Origin: Aquimarina sp. MAR_2010_214
Lineage (GTDB): Bacteria > Bacteroidota > Bacteroidia > Flavobacteriales > Flavobacteriaceae
DNA length: 64,000 bases
Assembly: GCF_002846555.1 (NCBI RefSeq)
Contig: NZ_PJMS01000001.1
Coordinates: 2,604,001-2,668,000, forward strand
Reading direction: 5' to 3'
Positions 18,477 to 26,879 of this stretch are shown here, piece after piece. The translations under genes and the position numbers were made by a program. Positions within the stretch are counted from its first letter, which is position 1, and each line of letters opens with the position of its first letter. Below the pieces are notes generated by a model. That model worked only from the letters and a program-made list of their open reading frames with translations, was not told the DNA's origin and ran no database searches.

Positions 18477-19358
18477 TTATGATTTCTCTTTTATCAACTT
18501 AAAACCTTCAGGGAAATCTAATGTTCGTATAGGGAATGGGATATTAATGTTATTTTCATCATATGCTTCTTTCATTAACATCATGGTTTCACTTTTGGCC
18601 TTAACTACTTCTAGAGCTGAGGTAGAATTTATCCAAAAACGAAGTTCATAGTTAATTGAACTATCTCCAAATTCTCTCCATAAGAACAAAACATCATCCT
18701 TTTTCTGTACTGCTTCAAAATTAGAAACTATGGTTTCTTTTGTGAGCTTTTCGACAAATCGTAAATCTGATTCATATCCAACACCACACTCTAGGATGAC
18801 ACGGGATTGTGCAGTAGTTGAATAATTTTTAATTGGGTTGTCTACTACCAATTTATTTGGAATATATACCAAATTATTATCTACTTGTTTAATAGTAACG
18901 GCACGTAGATCAATGTCAATAACCTCTCCTTCAAAATTGTTGGTTTTTATCCAGTCTCCAAATTTGATATGTTTGATATAGGAAAGAATAATTCCAGAGT
19001 AGGTATTGGCTAATGCTCCTTGTAGTGCCAAACCAACAGCAAGACCAGCTACCCCAGCACCTGCAAGAATAGTGTTAAGTGCTTTATCTAAATTAAGAAT
19101 ACCTAAAATCAGAAATAATCCTACAATAACTACTGCTATAGAAATAAATTTTGAAATCAGATTTTTCATTGACGGTTGAAGCCTACTTCTGTCAAGTATT
19201 TTACGTGCAAGTTTACTAATGTATTTTGAAGCGATAAGTGCTACAATGAATACCAAACTAGCGATCAAAATATTAGGTAAGTTTACAACAATAGAGTCCA
19301 GCCAAGATTCTAGTTTATCATACATTTTATTCCAGGCGTTGATTAGTTTATCATTCAT
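18477..19358 (-). CDS. mscS: Small-conductance mechanosensitive channel (MscS family)
   Basis: This 293-aa protein has three N-terminal membrane helices, the third being the pore-lining helix with GVAGLAVGLALQGALANTYS, whose Gly/Ala pattern is characteristic of MscS. The cytoplasmic vestibule follows (FGDWIKTNNFEGEVIDIDLR and VDNNLVYIPNKLVVDNPIKN). Length is that of the compact MscS type. It opens under membrane tension and releases solutes during hypo-osmotic shock. It is the first gene of a likely two-gene unit with the AI-2E-type transporter. A decayed C-terminal fragment of another MscS-like gene lies at 34986-35240. Confidence 0.92.
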   Translation of the reverse strand: MNDKLINAWNKMYDKLESWLDSIVVNLPNILIASLVFIVALIASKYISKLARKILDRSRLQPSMKNLISKFISIAVVIVGLFLILGILNLDKALNTILAGAGVAGLAVGLALQGALANTYSGIILSYIKHIKFGDWIKTNNFEGEVIDIDLRAVTIKQVDNNLVYIPNKLVVDNPIKNYSTTAQSRVILECGVGYESDLRFVEKLTKETIVSNFEAVQKKDDVLFLWREFGDSSINYELRFWINSTSALEVVKAKSETMMLMKEAYDENNINIPFPIRTLDFPEGFKLIKEKS

Positions 19359-19839
19359 TTTTTTAATTTTAGTTATTTAATGTTTTTAAGAAATGTTGGG
19401 GTGGAACTCTCTAATAGTTTTAAAATAGTATGTTCTAAATTGGTGAAATAATACTCTAATTGATCATGAGTATTAATTTTACTAAATACTTTTATAGACT
19501 GATCTTCATAAGATGATACTAATAAGTGATGTATATATGATATTTACAATATATATCTTATTAATACTAGTCATAGCAATATTGTAGATCTCTAGAATTT
19601 TTTTTATATTTATATTGTGTTTAGTTCTAATTTCCAAATCCATTAAATTTTCAAAAAAAAACTATAGTCACAATCAAAGTTTTGGAATCTTTTACTGCAA
19701 AAAGATTACCATTAATGTTATGAAAGTACTTGTAGACCATACTGCTTTGGATACTGTGTTTTTAGAATAAAAATGACCTCTTCAAATATCTAAAGAGGCC
19801 ATTTTGTCAACTAACCATATCTATCTGGAATTAGATATA
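19359..19839. other. Intergenic spacer with one hairpin
   Basis: No coding frame is convincing in this 481-base stretch. The only structure is the inverted repeat at 19771-19804 near its right end. Confidence 0.5.
19771..19804 (-). terminator. Probable terminator for the acidic lipoprotein gene
   Basis: The 12-base arms 19771-19782 and 19793-19804 pair with one mismatch. On the minus strand the stem runs out into TTTTATT. It lies 36 bases after the stop of the gene at 19840-20421. Confidence 0.65.
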
Positions 19840-20421
19840 TTATTTAGTGAAAATCACCTTAGGTTTTTTTAAACCTGATTTAAAAGTATTAATGTCTTTT
19901 ACATATTTGAATTGATCATTGAATACTCTGTCTGGTTTTTTACCTATAATAATATGTTTTACGTTAAGATCGGGAGCATTAAGAATTACACGATCAGATA
20001 CTCTTAATTTTTTATCACCCAGATCTTGATCTAGTTCTTTTAATTCAGAAATGACATATAATTTATCATTAGCTGCAATAATCTTTTTAATGTCGATAGA
20101 ATGTTCTTTGTCTGTAACTTCTGCTTCCACAGTTATTGTTAATTCTTCTTTCTCTCCAGAATTGGGCATATCGACATCAATATAAGGTACTTCAATTTCT
20201 TCTTCCTCCATGACTACTACAATTTTTGGGATCATCACTTTTTTAGTTTTTGTCCCTATATTAACATCAGCCCAATCCACATCAAATGTTGGGAGTTGTC
20301 CTGCCTCGGTATCTACATCTACATCTACATCTACATCAGGCAACTTCGTTTCTTTCTTTTGTTGAACATCACAACTACTTACTAAAAGGATAATCATCAG
20401 TAATCCTATAAAATTTTTCAT
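19840..20421 (-). CDS. Acidic lipoprotein with Asp-Val repeats
   Basis: This 193-aa protein has a lipoprotein signal (MKNFIGLLMIILLVSSC, Cys17). Just after it is a run of alternating Asp and Val (PDVDVDVDVDTE), encoded by hexanucleotide repeats at about 20316-20341, followed by more acidic segments (VMEEEEIEVPYIDVDM). The C-terminal half is mixed and ends KPKVIFTK. I do not recognise a family. The tandem hexamers would allow length variation by slippage in steps of two residues. A terminator follows the gene; no gene is close upstream. Confidence 0.7.
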   Translation of the reverse strand: MKNFIGLLMIILLVSSCDVQQKKETKLPDVDVDVDVDTEAGQLPTFDVDWADVNIGTKTKKVMIPKIVVVMEEEEIEVPYIDVDMPNSGEKEELTITVEAEVTDKEHSIDIKKIIAANDKLYVISELKELDQDLGDKKLRVSDRVILNAPDLNVKHIIIGKKPDRVFNDQFKYVKDINTFKSGLKKPKVIFTK

Positions 20422-20722
20422 AATAAAAAAGTTTTTTGTTTTAAATAATTATAAGGGCTACCTGATAATAACACATCACACTTGCTCTAATGATATATAT
20501 TTATACGTTTTAAGACTGTAAGCAGCCCTTATTTGTGTATTACAAAAGTAAGTGCGATATTTTGATAAGTTGTGCGCATATACAATTTTGATTGACTGTT
20601 TTGCTAATGGTTTTGTGTATTGATTTCTAAGCTTAAAATTTTGAATTGCGTTAATAATAATAGTATTTAAGCACCGTTTTTGTATTTAAAATCATTTCTT
20701 TTAGAATTCTAAAAGAAATGAG
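20422..20722. other. Divergent intergenic region with a palindrome at its right end
   Basis: This spacer lies between the acidic lipoprotein (minus) and the flavodoxin-type gene (plus) and must hold both promoters. I see no gene. The clear structure is the 28-bp palindrome at 20693-20720. Confidence 0.5.
20693..20720. promoter_or_regulatory. 28-bp perfect palindrome overlapping the ribosome-binding region
   Basis: The arms 20693-20706 and 20707-20720 are exact complements (right arm TTCTAAAAGAAATG). The palindrome ends 2 bases before the ATG of the flavodoxin-type gene, so it covers the place where the ribosome binds. It could be an operator or an RNA hairpin controlling translation. Confidence 0.55.
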
Positions 20723-21442
20723 ATGGAAGACTTAAATAAACCAGATTTTTCAGGGTTAAAAGCACTTTATATTAATTGCACATTAAAAGATTCTACACAA
20801 CAAAGTCATACCGAGGGGTTGATGAAAGTATCGATGAATATTATGGAATCTGAAAGTGTTGCAGTAGAATATTTACGGTTAGTAGATTATGATGTAGCCT
20901 ATGGCTTAATACTGGATATGAAAAAAGAAAGAAAAGAAAAAGATGACTGGCCTGATATTTATGAGAAAGTGTTGAATGCGGATATCCTTATTATAGGTAC
21001 CCCAATTTGGCTAGGCGAAAAATCGTCTGTAGCAACAAAATTAATTGAGCGGCTATATGGGATGAGTGGTGAAACGAATAAAAAAGGACAATATGTTTAT
21101 TATGGTAGAGTAGGGGGGTGTGTGATTACTGGTAACGAAGACGGCATAAAACATTGCGCGATGAGTATTTTATACGCATTGCAACATTTGGGATACAGTA
21201 TACCACCACAAGCAGATTGTGGATGGATTGGAGAGGCTGGGCCGGGTCCAAGTTATTTGGATAAAGAGTCTGGTGCTAAAAACAATAAATTTACCAATAG
21301 GAATACTACATTTATGACTTATAATTTACTTCATTTGGCTTCTATGTTAAAAGTTAATAAGGGGTATAATTCTTATGGTAATTCTCGAGAAAAATGGGAT
21401 GATGGTACATGTTGGAGTTTTCAAAATCCAGAATACAGATAG
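20723..21442 (+). CDS. Flavodoxin/NAD(P)H-dependent FMN reductase-like protein
   Basis: This 239-aa protein has the flavodoxin-like fold: strand FSGLKALYINCTLKDSTQQS with an FMN phosphate loop of the reductase type, DILIIGTPIWLGEKSSVATK (the GTPIW motif that contacts the flavin ring) and RVGGCVITGNEDG. The C-terminal third (GWIGEAGPGPSYLDKESG) is typical of this family in Bacteroidota. It should bind FMN and reduce small substrates with NAD(P)H; the substrate is unknown. It starts 9 bases before the stop-start boundary with the DUF2254 gene and heads a three-gene run (flavodoxin, DUF2254, DUF2652). The unusual palindrome at its start is noted separately. Confidence 0.85.
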   Translation: MEDLNKPDFSGLKALYINCTLKDSTQQSHTEGLMKVSMNIMESESVAVEYLRLVDYDVAYGLILDMKKERKEKDDWPDIYEKVLNADILIIGTPIWLGEKSSVATKLIERLYGMSGETNKKGQYVYYGRVGGCVITGNEDGIKHCAMSILYALQHLGYSIPPQADCGWIGEAGPGPSYLDKESGAKNNKFTNRNTTFMTYNLLHLASMLKVNKGYNSYGNSREKWDDGTCWSFQNPEYR

Positions 21443-21451
21443 TCGTTATTT

Positions 21452-22732
21452 ATGAAAACTGCGCTAAAGTTTTTGAAAAAATTAAAAAGTACTATTTTTA
21501 GTAGTATAGCCTTTTATCCAGTGTTGATTAGCGTAGCTTTTTTACTTCTGGCTGTCACTTTATTATTAATTGAAAATCTAGAAGTAGTAAATGCATTTAA
21601 GAAAAAAATCCCTTTCTTAATTGTTCAAGATCACGAAACAGCAAGAACCATTTTATCTACTTTATTCGGAGGGATTTTATCTCTAACCGTTTTTAGTTTT
21701 ACAATGGTAATGGTTGTTCTAAATCAGGCATCTACCAATTTTTCTCCCAGATTACTACCAGGATTAATTTCAAATAAAAGACATCAGATTATTCTTGGAT
21801 TTTATATAGGTACTTTATTATATACTATTATTTTATTAATGTCTTTGGGTGCCTATGGTCCTTCAAAAAATGCTTTTGGTTTTTCTATTATGGTCTCGGC
21901 CAGTTTGGGCGCTTTATGCATAGGCCTATTCGTTTATTTCATTCATAGTATTTCACAAGCGATACAGATCCACAACATTATTAACAGGATATTTGCCAGA
22001 AGTAGTAAGTTATTGAAAGAAGAGAAAGAACAGCAAAAAGATAAAGATTTTACAAACTCTACTATTTTAAACAATAATTGGGACTTACTTACAAGCCGTA
22101 AAACCGGATACTATAGATCATTTGATATTTCTTTATTAGAAAATTCACTAAAAAAACAAAAAAACATAATTGAGATTTTGCCCTATGCAGATCAGCACAT
22201 CTGGGAAGGAGAACCAATACTAAGAGTAAGAGATTCATTATCTGAAGATGAAATAGAATCGTTACATTTCTGTATGTATATTTTGTCTAATCGTCATGAA
22301 GATGATAGTGGTGTTGGCGGGATGATTAAATTAACCGAAGTAGCTGTAAAAGCATTATCGCCCGGAGTAAATGACCCAGGAACAGCTATTAACGCTATTT
22401 CAAAGCTCGGACAGCTATTATCACAAGCATTAAAGATTGAACCTAAGACTTTAGAAAAAATTTCGGGTTGTGAAATTTTGATAATTCATACTAAAATTTC
22501 TGCAGAAGAACTTATGAGAATTGTAGTGCAACCTATAAGAGAGTATGCAAAAACAGATAGCGCGGTAGCTTATGAATTAATGTCTGCTTTGATATATATA
22601 TGGAACACAAAACAGGTTTGTACAAATTACCTAACCGCCATATCTAATGAAATAAAGGCACTTGAGATTGATTTAAAGACAAATATTAACAATAATCAAG
22701 ATCTAAAACGTATCTTAGATTTAGTAGAATAA
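21452..22732 (+). CDS. DUF2254 membrane protein
   Basis: This 426-aa protein has four predicted membrane helices in the first 180 residues (including FYPVLISVAFLLLAVTLLLI and LSLTVFSFTMVMVVLNQAST) followed by a soluble C-terminal domain. The family block GGMIKLTEVAVKALSPGVNDPGTA, split here for length, contains the conserved A-L-S-P-G-x-N-D-P signature of DUF2254. The function is unknown. It lies 9 bases after the flavodoxin-type gene and 21 bases before the DUF2652 gene, so an operon is likely. Confidence 0.88.
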   Translation: MKTALKFLKKLKSTIFSSIAFYPVLISVAFLLLAVTLLLIENLEVVNAFKKKIPFLIVQDHETARTILSTLFGGILSLTVFSFTMVMVVLNQASTNFSPRLLPGLISNKRHQIILGFYIGTLLYTIILLMSLGAYGPSKNAFGFSIMVSASLGALCIGLFVYFIHSISQAIQIHNIINRIFARSSKLLKEEKEQQKDKDFTNSTILNNNWDLLTSRKTGYYRSFDISLLENSLKKQKNIIEILPYADQHIWEGEPILRVRDSLSEDEIESLHFCMYILSNRHEDDSGVGGMIKLTEVAVKALSPGVNDPGTAINAISKLGQLLSQALKIEPKTLEKISGCEILIIHTKISAEELMRIVVQPIREYAKTDSAVAYELMSALIYIWNTKQVCTNYLTAISNEIKALEIDLKTNINNNQDLKRILDLVE

Positions 22733-22753
22733 TTTCGATGAAATAATACAATT

Positions 22754-23356
22754 ATGGAAGCAGAACCTACATTGATTTGTATCCCCGATATTAGTGGATT
22801 TACTCGTTTTATGAGTTCTACAGATATAGAACTAAGCTCAAAAGTGATTCCGTCACTTCTCAATAAAGTGATTTACGCCAATAAACTTGATCTCAGGGTT
22901 TCAGAAATTGAAGGTGATGCTATTCTGTTTTATAAAACCGGACGGTTACCTACCTTTACCGAATTAGTATATCAATGTGAATTATTCTACACTGAATTTT
23001 ATAAACAATTAAAAATATTACGTAAAAAGTACAAGCATGAAAAAGGAGGGGATAAGATTCCTGAAATTTTGGGCTTAAAGATTATACTTCATTACGGAAA
23101 ACAAATAAGTGCAGTACCTATTGGTAAAAATATTAAATTAATGGGTGAAGATGTGATTATAGCCCATAGACTGCTTAAAAACAAAATTCCGATAGAAGAA
23201 TATATTTTACTTTCAGAAGATCTACTGTCAGAATATAAAGAAGAGACAATCGAACGTAATTTCAGGTGGGGCGAGTTGCATGACCGTGAAACCGAATACC
23301 AACATATTGGAGAAGTTAATTACCGCTACATTAATTTGAAGCCTATATTAGAATAA
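22754..23356 (+). CDS. DUF2652 protein (nucleotide-cyclase-like fold)
   Basis: This 200-aa soluble protein begins EPTLICIPDISGFTRFMSST and has SEIEGDAILFYKTGRLP, which correspond to the two metal-binding Asp segments of class III nucleotide cyclases (I-x-D-I-x-G-F-T and the E-G-D-A hairpin). Family members are annotated DUF2652; cyclase activity has not been established to my knowledge. It is the third gene of the flavodoxin-DUF2254-DUF2652 run. No HAMP or membrane segment is present. Confidence 0.8.
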   Translation: MEAEPTLICIPDISGFTRFMSSTDIELSSKVIPSLLNKVIYANKLDLRVSEIEGDAILFYKTGRLPTFTELVYQCELFYTEFYKQLKILRKKYKHEKGGDKIPEILGLKIILHYGKQISAVPIGKNIKLMGEDVIIAHRLLKNKIPIEEYILLSEDLLSEYKEETIERNFRWGELHDRETEYQHIGEVNYRYINLKPILE

Positions 23357-23434
23357 ACTTTTCTTTTTCCTTCACTATTGACAATTGAGTTAAGATAAAT
23401 AGTAAATGAGCAAAAGAAGCCGTTTTACTTGAGA

Positions 23435-23442
23435 TATCTTTG
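23435..23442 (+). promoter_or_regulatory. Candidate -7 element (TAnnTTTG) for the Dps gene
   Basis: TATCTTTG fits the Bacteroidota primary-sigma -7 consensus TAnnTTTG and lies 68-75 bases before the Dps start. No good -33 element is seen at the expected distance, so this is weak. Confidence 0.35.
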
Positions 23443-23509
23443 TATTGAACAAAAGGAATACTACTTCTTTAGTTCAATTTCAATAAAAAATTAATCTTAA
23501 AAAATTGCT

Positions 23510-24016
23510 ATGAATTATTTGAATATGAATGAGAAAAAGCTTTTACCAGTTGTATTAGAATTAAATATTCTACTTGCAGATTATAATTTGTATTATCAAA
23601 AACTAAGAGGTTTTCACTGGAATATTTTAGGAAAAAATTTCTTTGACCTTCATCATAAATTTGAAGAATTATATAATGATGCTAAAATAAAAATTGATGA
23701 AATCGCAGAGCGTATTCTAACATTACAGCATCACCCGATAAGCCAATTTAAGGAATATATAAAAATGGCTACTGTAGAAGAAACTATACCATTAATGAAA
23801 GATACAGAGATGGTCAAAGAATTATTAGAGGATCATAAAAAATTATTAACTCAGATGAAGGTAGTGTTAACGCACGCAAATGAAGCAGGTGATGAAGGTA
23901 CTATTGATATAATAGGAGCTTATATTAGAGAATTAGAGAAGCTAAGCTGGATGCTTAATGCTTGGTATAAGAATACAGCTGACCAATTAGATACTAGTTT
24001 GATAAAAGAATCATAG
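23510..24016 (+). CDS. dps: Dps-family ferritin-like protein, copy 1
   Basis: This 168-aa protein has the Dps ferroxidase signature FHWNILGKNFFDLHHKFEEL (His, Asp and Glu that bind iron between two subunits) followed by KIKIDEIAERILTL. Dps forms 12-subunit shells that oxidise iron with peroxide and protect DNA in stationary phase. An internal ATG 15 bases later is an alternative start. It is monocistronic or leads into the small secreted protein at 24054 (37-base gap). A second Dps at 29373-29870 shares the fold and motif. Confidence 0.92.
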   Translation: MNYLNMNEKKLLPVVLELNILLADYNLYYQKLRGFHWNILGKNFFDLHHKFEELYNDAKIKIDEIAERILTLQHHPISQFKEYIKMATVEETIPLMKDTEMVKELLEDHKKLLTQMKVVLTHANEAGDEGTIDIIGAYIRELEKLSWMLNAWYKNTADQLDTSLIKES

Positions 24017-24053
24017 AAACAACAAAAAATAATAACCATTTAAAACTTACAAA

Positions 24054-24521
24054 ATGAAGATAATTAAATTTGTAATAACACTACTAATAACTTTTTCACT
24101 TACAGGAGCCGTAGCCCAGGCTAATAAAGAAATTTTAAAAACTCGAATCACCAAAACGTATGAATTTAAAAAGGATGGTAAAACTATTCCTTACCGAGTG
24201 ACTGTATATAAAACTGCAAAATCTGAGGTTGTGTTAGAAAAAGCTGATAAAGGAAAGTTAAATCAAGATAGAAAAATCACTCCAGAACAAGTCACTAAGT
24301 TAATTTATGTAGATAATGACATGTATAGCGATTATGATAAATATATTGTATTGCGTTATACCAAGGACGCTAATGATAGTTTCGAATTAAAGCCTACAGA
24401 TAGAGGTTTTAAAGTAATAGTTGATAAGAAAAATGTAGAGTATATTTTTGGAGAAGGAGTGTATTTTGTAAATAATGAAGATAAAGATTTCTTTTTTGTA
24501 GATGAATTTGACTCGATTTAA
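24054..24521 (+). CDS. Secreted protein of unknown function
   Basis: This 155-aa protein has a signal peptide (MKIIKFVITLLITFSLTGAVAQ) and a charged beta-rich mature part: KTYEFKKDGKTIPYRVTVYK, then LIYVDNDMYSDYDKYIVLRY, and a final VYFVNNEDKDFFFVDEFDSI. I do not recognise the family. The presence 37 bases after Dps and before a strong terminator suggests a Dps-linked periplasmic partner. Confidence 0.65.
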   Translation: MKIIKFVITLLITFSLTGAVAQANKEILKTRITKTYEFKKDGKTIPYRVTVYKTAKSEVVLEKADKGKLNQDRKITPEQVTKLIYVDNDMYSDYDKYIVLRYTKDANDSFELKPTDRGFKVIVDKKNVEYIFGEGVYFVNNEDKDFFFVDEFDSI

Positions 24522-24535
24522 AAGCTCTATCCAAG

Positions 24536-24584
24536 TATAAAATCAAATAAAACTCCTAGACTAGGAGTTTTATTTGATTTTATA
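24536..24584. terminator. Strong bidirectional intrinsic terminator (24-bp arms)
   Basis: The arms 24536-24559 and 24561-24584 are perfect complements around a single central base, with core CTCCTAG-A-CTAGGAG and A/T-rich flanks. It starts 15 bases after the stop of the secreted protein and would end the Dps transcript. Confidence 0.85.
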
Positions 24585-24653
24585 GGATTCTAAGTTTAAT
24601 AATACTTTTTTTTTAATGTATCTTAACAAGATATTAGATTTCAGAACATAATT

Positions 24654-24703
24654 AATTTATTTTTGTTTATTATATTTGATAAAAAATTAAACAAAAATAA
24701 ATT
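24654..24703. promoter_or_regulatory. Inverted repeat upstream of AraC paralogue 4
   Basis: AATTTATTTTTGTTTA at 24654-24669 is the exact complement of TAAACAAAAATAAATT at 24688-24703. The arms flank a TATATTTG that could be a -7 element. The second arm ends 17 bases before the start codon, so it may be an operator. Confidence 0.4.
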
Positions 24704-24720
24704 CACAATCATTTTAAAAA

Positions 24721-25785
24721 ATGTTAACAAAATCAACAACCGCCATAGAAATTAATATCACTGCTAAGGATACAGAAGGAACTGTTAGGCAGATTCAAGA
24801 TGTTATAGGAGGGAAAATAGAGGAGCGGTGGGGAGAGTATACACTTATAGTTAATAATCTTAATGCACATGGATCAATTAGGTTTATTACTTTTGATTGG
24901 GGAGTAAATTTGTTAGAATATGATATTATATTTCATAAAGAGTTTATGTTGATTATGGATGCTTCAGAGTATAACCCTATTCATTTTACCTATTGTCTTA
25001 CAGGGCATTGTGGACATCGATTTGGATACCAAAATGAAATACATACTTTAGAACAGTTTCAGTCTGTTATTGTTACCAGTCGAGATGGTGGATATAATTA
25101 TGGTTATTTCCCGAAGGGAGAAAAATTAGAAATTAATGTAATACAAATTGCCAGAAAAAAATATTTAAAAAAAAGGCTTAATAATGTATCTCAGCTCAAT
25201 GAAAAACTGTATCGGGTTTTTATGGATGAGGATCATGAGAAAGCTTTCGCTTATTTCGGAACGTTTAATCTAAAACTTGCAGATCAGATAGGAGCTTTGC
25301 GCAAAATAAAGCAAAAAGGGATGATACGAATTTTAAAGATAGAAGGTATGGTCTACCAAATTTTATCTACACATATCCAACAACATGATCGTGCTATAAA
25401 AGAAAAAGTATTACCTACAACACTTTTAAAACGAGAATTAAAATTAATTAGAAATTTGGCAAAGAAAATTATTAAAGACGTAGCAAAAGATTATTCTTTA
25501 GAACAACTGTCAGAAGAAACTGGGTTATCGCAAGCTAAGCTTCAGGAAGGATTTAAGTTGTTGTATACTAGGACGGTAACAGAGTACATTCGCCATGTGC
25601 GATTAGAAGCTGCAAGAGATTTAATAAGAACAACTGATATGAATATCTCAGAAATCGTATATTCTATTGGATTTAGTAGTAGAAGTTATTTCTCGAAAAT
25701 TTTTAAAAAAAAGTATGATATTAGCCCTAATGATTTTAGAAACAGAACCGAATTACCTATTGGGGAAGTGATGGGGGTATCATAA
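24721..25785 (+). CDS. AraC-family transcriptional regulator, stress-region paralogue 4
   Basis: This 354-aa regulator has the paralogue motif FITFDWGVNLLEYDIIFHKE, the block EQFQSVIVTSRDGGYNYGYF, and a C-terminal AraC domain with SEETGLSQAKLQEGFKLLY and IGFSSRSYFSKIFKKKYD. It is closest to paralogue 3 in the DNA-binding half and to paralogue 2 at the N-terminus (ERWGEYTL). Its stop is 4 bases from the stop of the convergent three-gene stress operon (25790-26679). Those genes are plausible targets. The upstream inverted repeat may be its own operator. Confidence 0.87.
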   Translation: MLTKSTTAIEINITAKDTEGTVRQIQDVIGGKIEERWGEYTLIVNNLNAHGSIRFITFDWGVNLLEYDIIFHKEFMLIMDASEYNPIHFTYCLTGHCGHRFGYQNEIHTLEQFQSVIVTSRDGGYNYGYFPKGEKLEINVIQIARKKYLKKRLNNVSQLNEKLYRVFMDEDHEKAFAYFGTFNLKLADQIGALRKIKQKGMIRILKIEGMVYQILSTHIQQHDRAIKEKVLPTTLLKRELKLIRNLAKKIIKDVAKDYSLEQLSEETGLSQAKLQEGFKLLYTRTVTEYIRHVRLEAARDLIRTTDMNISEIVYSIGFSSRSYFSKIFKKKYDISPNDFRNRTELPIGEVMGVS

Positions 25786-25789
25786 AATA

Positions 25790-25993
25790 TTATTTAAACA
25801 ATCTTTTGATCAGATAAAAGATTCCATATTTTTTCACCGCACTAAGTAATGTCGAAACCCATTGATATGGTTGTAAATCTTCTTTAAATTCAGATTTCAA
25901 AAGTTTTATTTCTTCAAGGTTAATTTGCCTTTGCAAATTGAGTTTTCTCAGGTCTTGTTCTATTTCTTTAAAAGAGGTATATGTCTTATCCAT
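25790..25993 (-). CDS. DUF6327-like small protein
   Basis: This 67-aa protein begins MDKTYTSFKEIEQDLRKLNL, an amphipathic coiled segment, and ends with an aromatic patch and basic tail (YGIFYLIKRLFK). The size, the leading K-T-Y-x-S-F motif and the position downstream of holin-like and YtxH genes fit DUF6327. No function is known. It is 9 bases after the holin-like gene and is the last gene of the operon. Confidence 0.7.
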   Translation of the reverse strand: MDKTYTSFKEIEQDLRKLNLQRQINLEEIKLLKSEFKEDLQPYQWVSTLLSAVKKYGIFYLIKRLFK

Positions 25994-26002
25994 AGGTTTG
26001 TT

Positions 26003-26350
26003 TTAATCAAAAAATTCTTGAGACATTTTTTTGATAATATTTTTATCAATTTGTTTACGTGCAAGGTATCCAATTCCTGTAACGACAAACAATGCTACTG
26101 CCATTAGGAGGCAAGCTAATGATGAATTGCCAATGAACTGCCCTAACCAGATAGCTCCAGATACTGTAAGAAAGATCAGTCCTAGAAAAAGCAAGCCGCC
26201 AATTATGGCTAACTTGCTTAAAAAGGAAAATGCTCTTGCTAACTGCTGAAATGCTTTCAGTTTATAATATTTCTGAGAAATCTTTATATAAGATTCACCT
26301 TTATCTACGGCTTTATTAGAAGTCTCATGTATAGCATCAAAAACTCCCAT
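26003..26350 (-). CDS. Phage-holin-family/membrane stress protein
   Basis: This 115-aa protein has an N-terminal helix (IHETSNKAVDKGESYIKISQ) and two membrane helices around LAIIGGLLFLGLIFLTVSGA and SSLACLLMAVALFVVTGIGY, with a basic C-terminus. This matches proteins called phage holin family (putative actinobacterial holin X) that occur with YtxH in chromosomal stress clusters; nothing here suggests lysis. Its first base is shared with the stop of the YtxH gene, so translation is probably coupled. Confidence 0.75.
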   Translation of the reverse strand: MGVFDAIHETSNKAVDKGESYIKISQKYYKLKAFQQLARAFSFLSKLAIIGGLLFLGLIFLTVSGAIWLGQFIGNSSLACLLMAVALFVVTGIGYLARKQIDKNIIKKMSQEFFD

Positions 26351-26679
26351 TATGATTTCTGTAGTTTTTTATTTCTTGCTTTTAACTCTCTAAGTTTTTT
26401 TTCAAGAGTAGTAATCACATCATCTGCCTTATAACTTACATCGGATACCAAAGATTCGACCCTGGTGTCTAATGTTTCTTTCTGTGAAGAAACTGTGTCT
26501 ACAATTTTGTGTTGTAAATTTGACGCTTCTTTTGCTAAATGATCTTTTGTCGTTTGTGCTTCTTGTGCAATTCGCTTTCTTGTATTGCTGCCTTTGTCAG
26601 GAGCAAAAAGAATTCCTAAAGTGGCTCCTATAGCAGTCCCTGCCAAAATTCCTAGAAATGTGTTACTATCATTACTCAT
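26350..26679 (-). CDS. YtxH-domain protein
   Basis: The start at ATG 26679 gives 109 aa beginning MSNDSNTFLGILAGTAIGAT and continuing LGILFAPDKGSNTRKRIAQE. That is the YtxH signature: a glycine-rich hydrophobic segment followed by L-F-A-P-x-x-G and a basic helix. The rest is a long charged coiled coil. The protein is probably anchored by the short hydrophobic segment. A longer upstream frame is not conserved. It heads the YtxH/holin-like/DUF6327-like operon. A 16-base sequence also present before porin copy 1 lies 64-79 bases upstream. Confidence 0.85.
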   Translation of the reverse strand: MSNDSNTFLGILAGTAIGATLGILFAPDKGSNTRKRIAQEAQTTKDHLAKEASNLQHKIVDTVSSQKETLDTRVESLVSDVSYKADDVITTLEKKLRELKARNKKLQKS

Positions 26680-26742
26680 TGTATTGTCTTTTATGTTTTT
26701 AAAATTATTTACTACAAATTTCAAAAAAAAATAGTGTTTGGC

Positions 26743-26758
26743 TTAACTCAAATCATAT
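26743..26758 (-). promoter_or_regulatory. Motif shared with the porin copy 1 upstream region
   Basis: On the coding strand this reads ATATGATTTGAGTTAA; 6760-6775 has ATATGATTAGAGTTAA, 15 of 16 identical and at a similar distance (64-79 and 53-68 bases) from a start codon. It could be a common regulator site. Confidence 0.3.
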
Positions 26759-26879
26759 GGATGTTAACGGAAATGATTTTTGCAAACGAATTAATATTTA
26801 AATGGAAAGCGTTAACCTCATTTCACCAAGGTAAATACCTTTATAGTTGATAAGATAAAAAAAAGTCAAACACAGTAAT

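Noticed and set aside
26003..26350. Prophage holin gene
   Set aside because: It resembles the holin-X-type proteins, but its neighbours YtxH and the DUF6327-like gene form a chromosomal stress operon; no phage genes are near.
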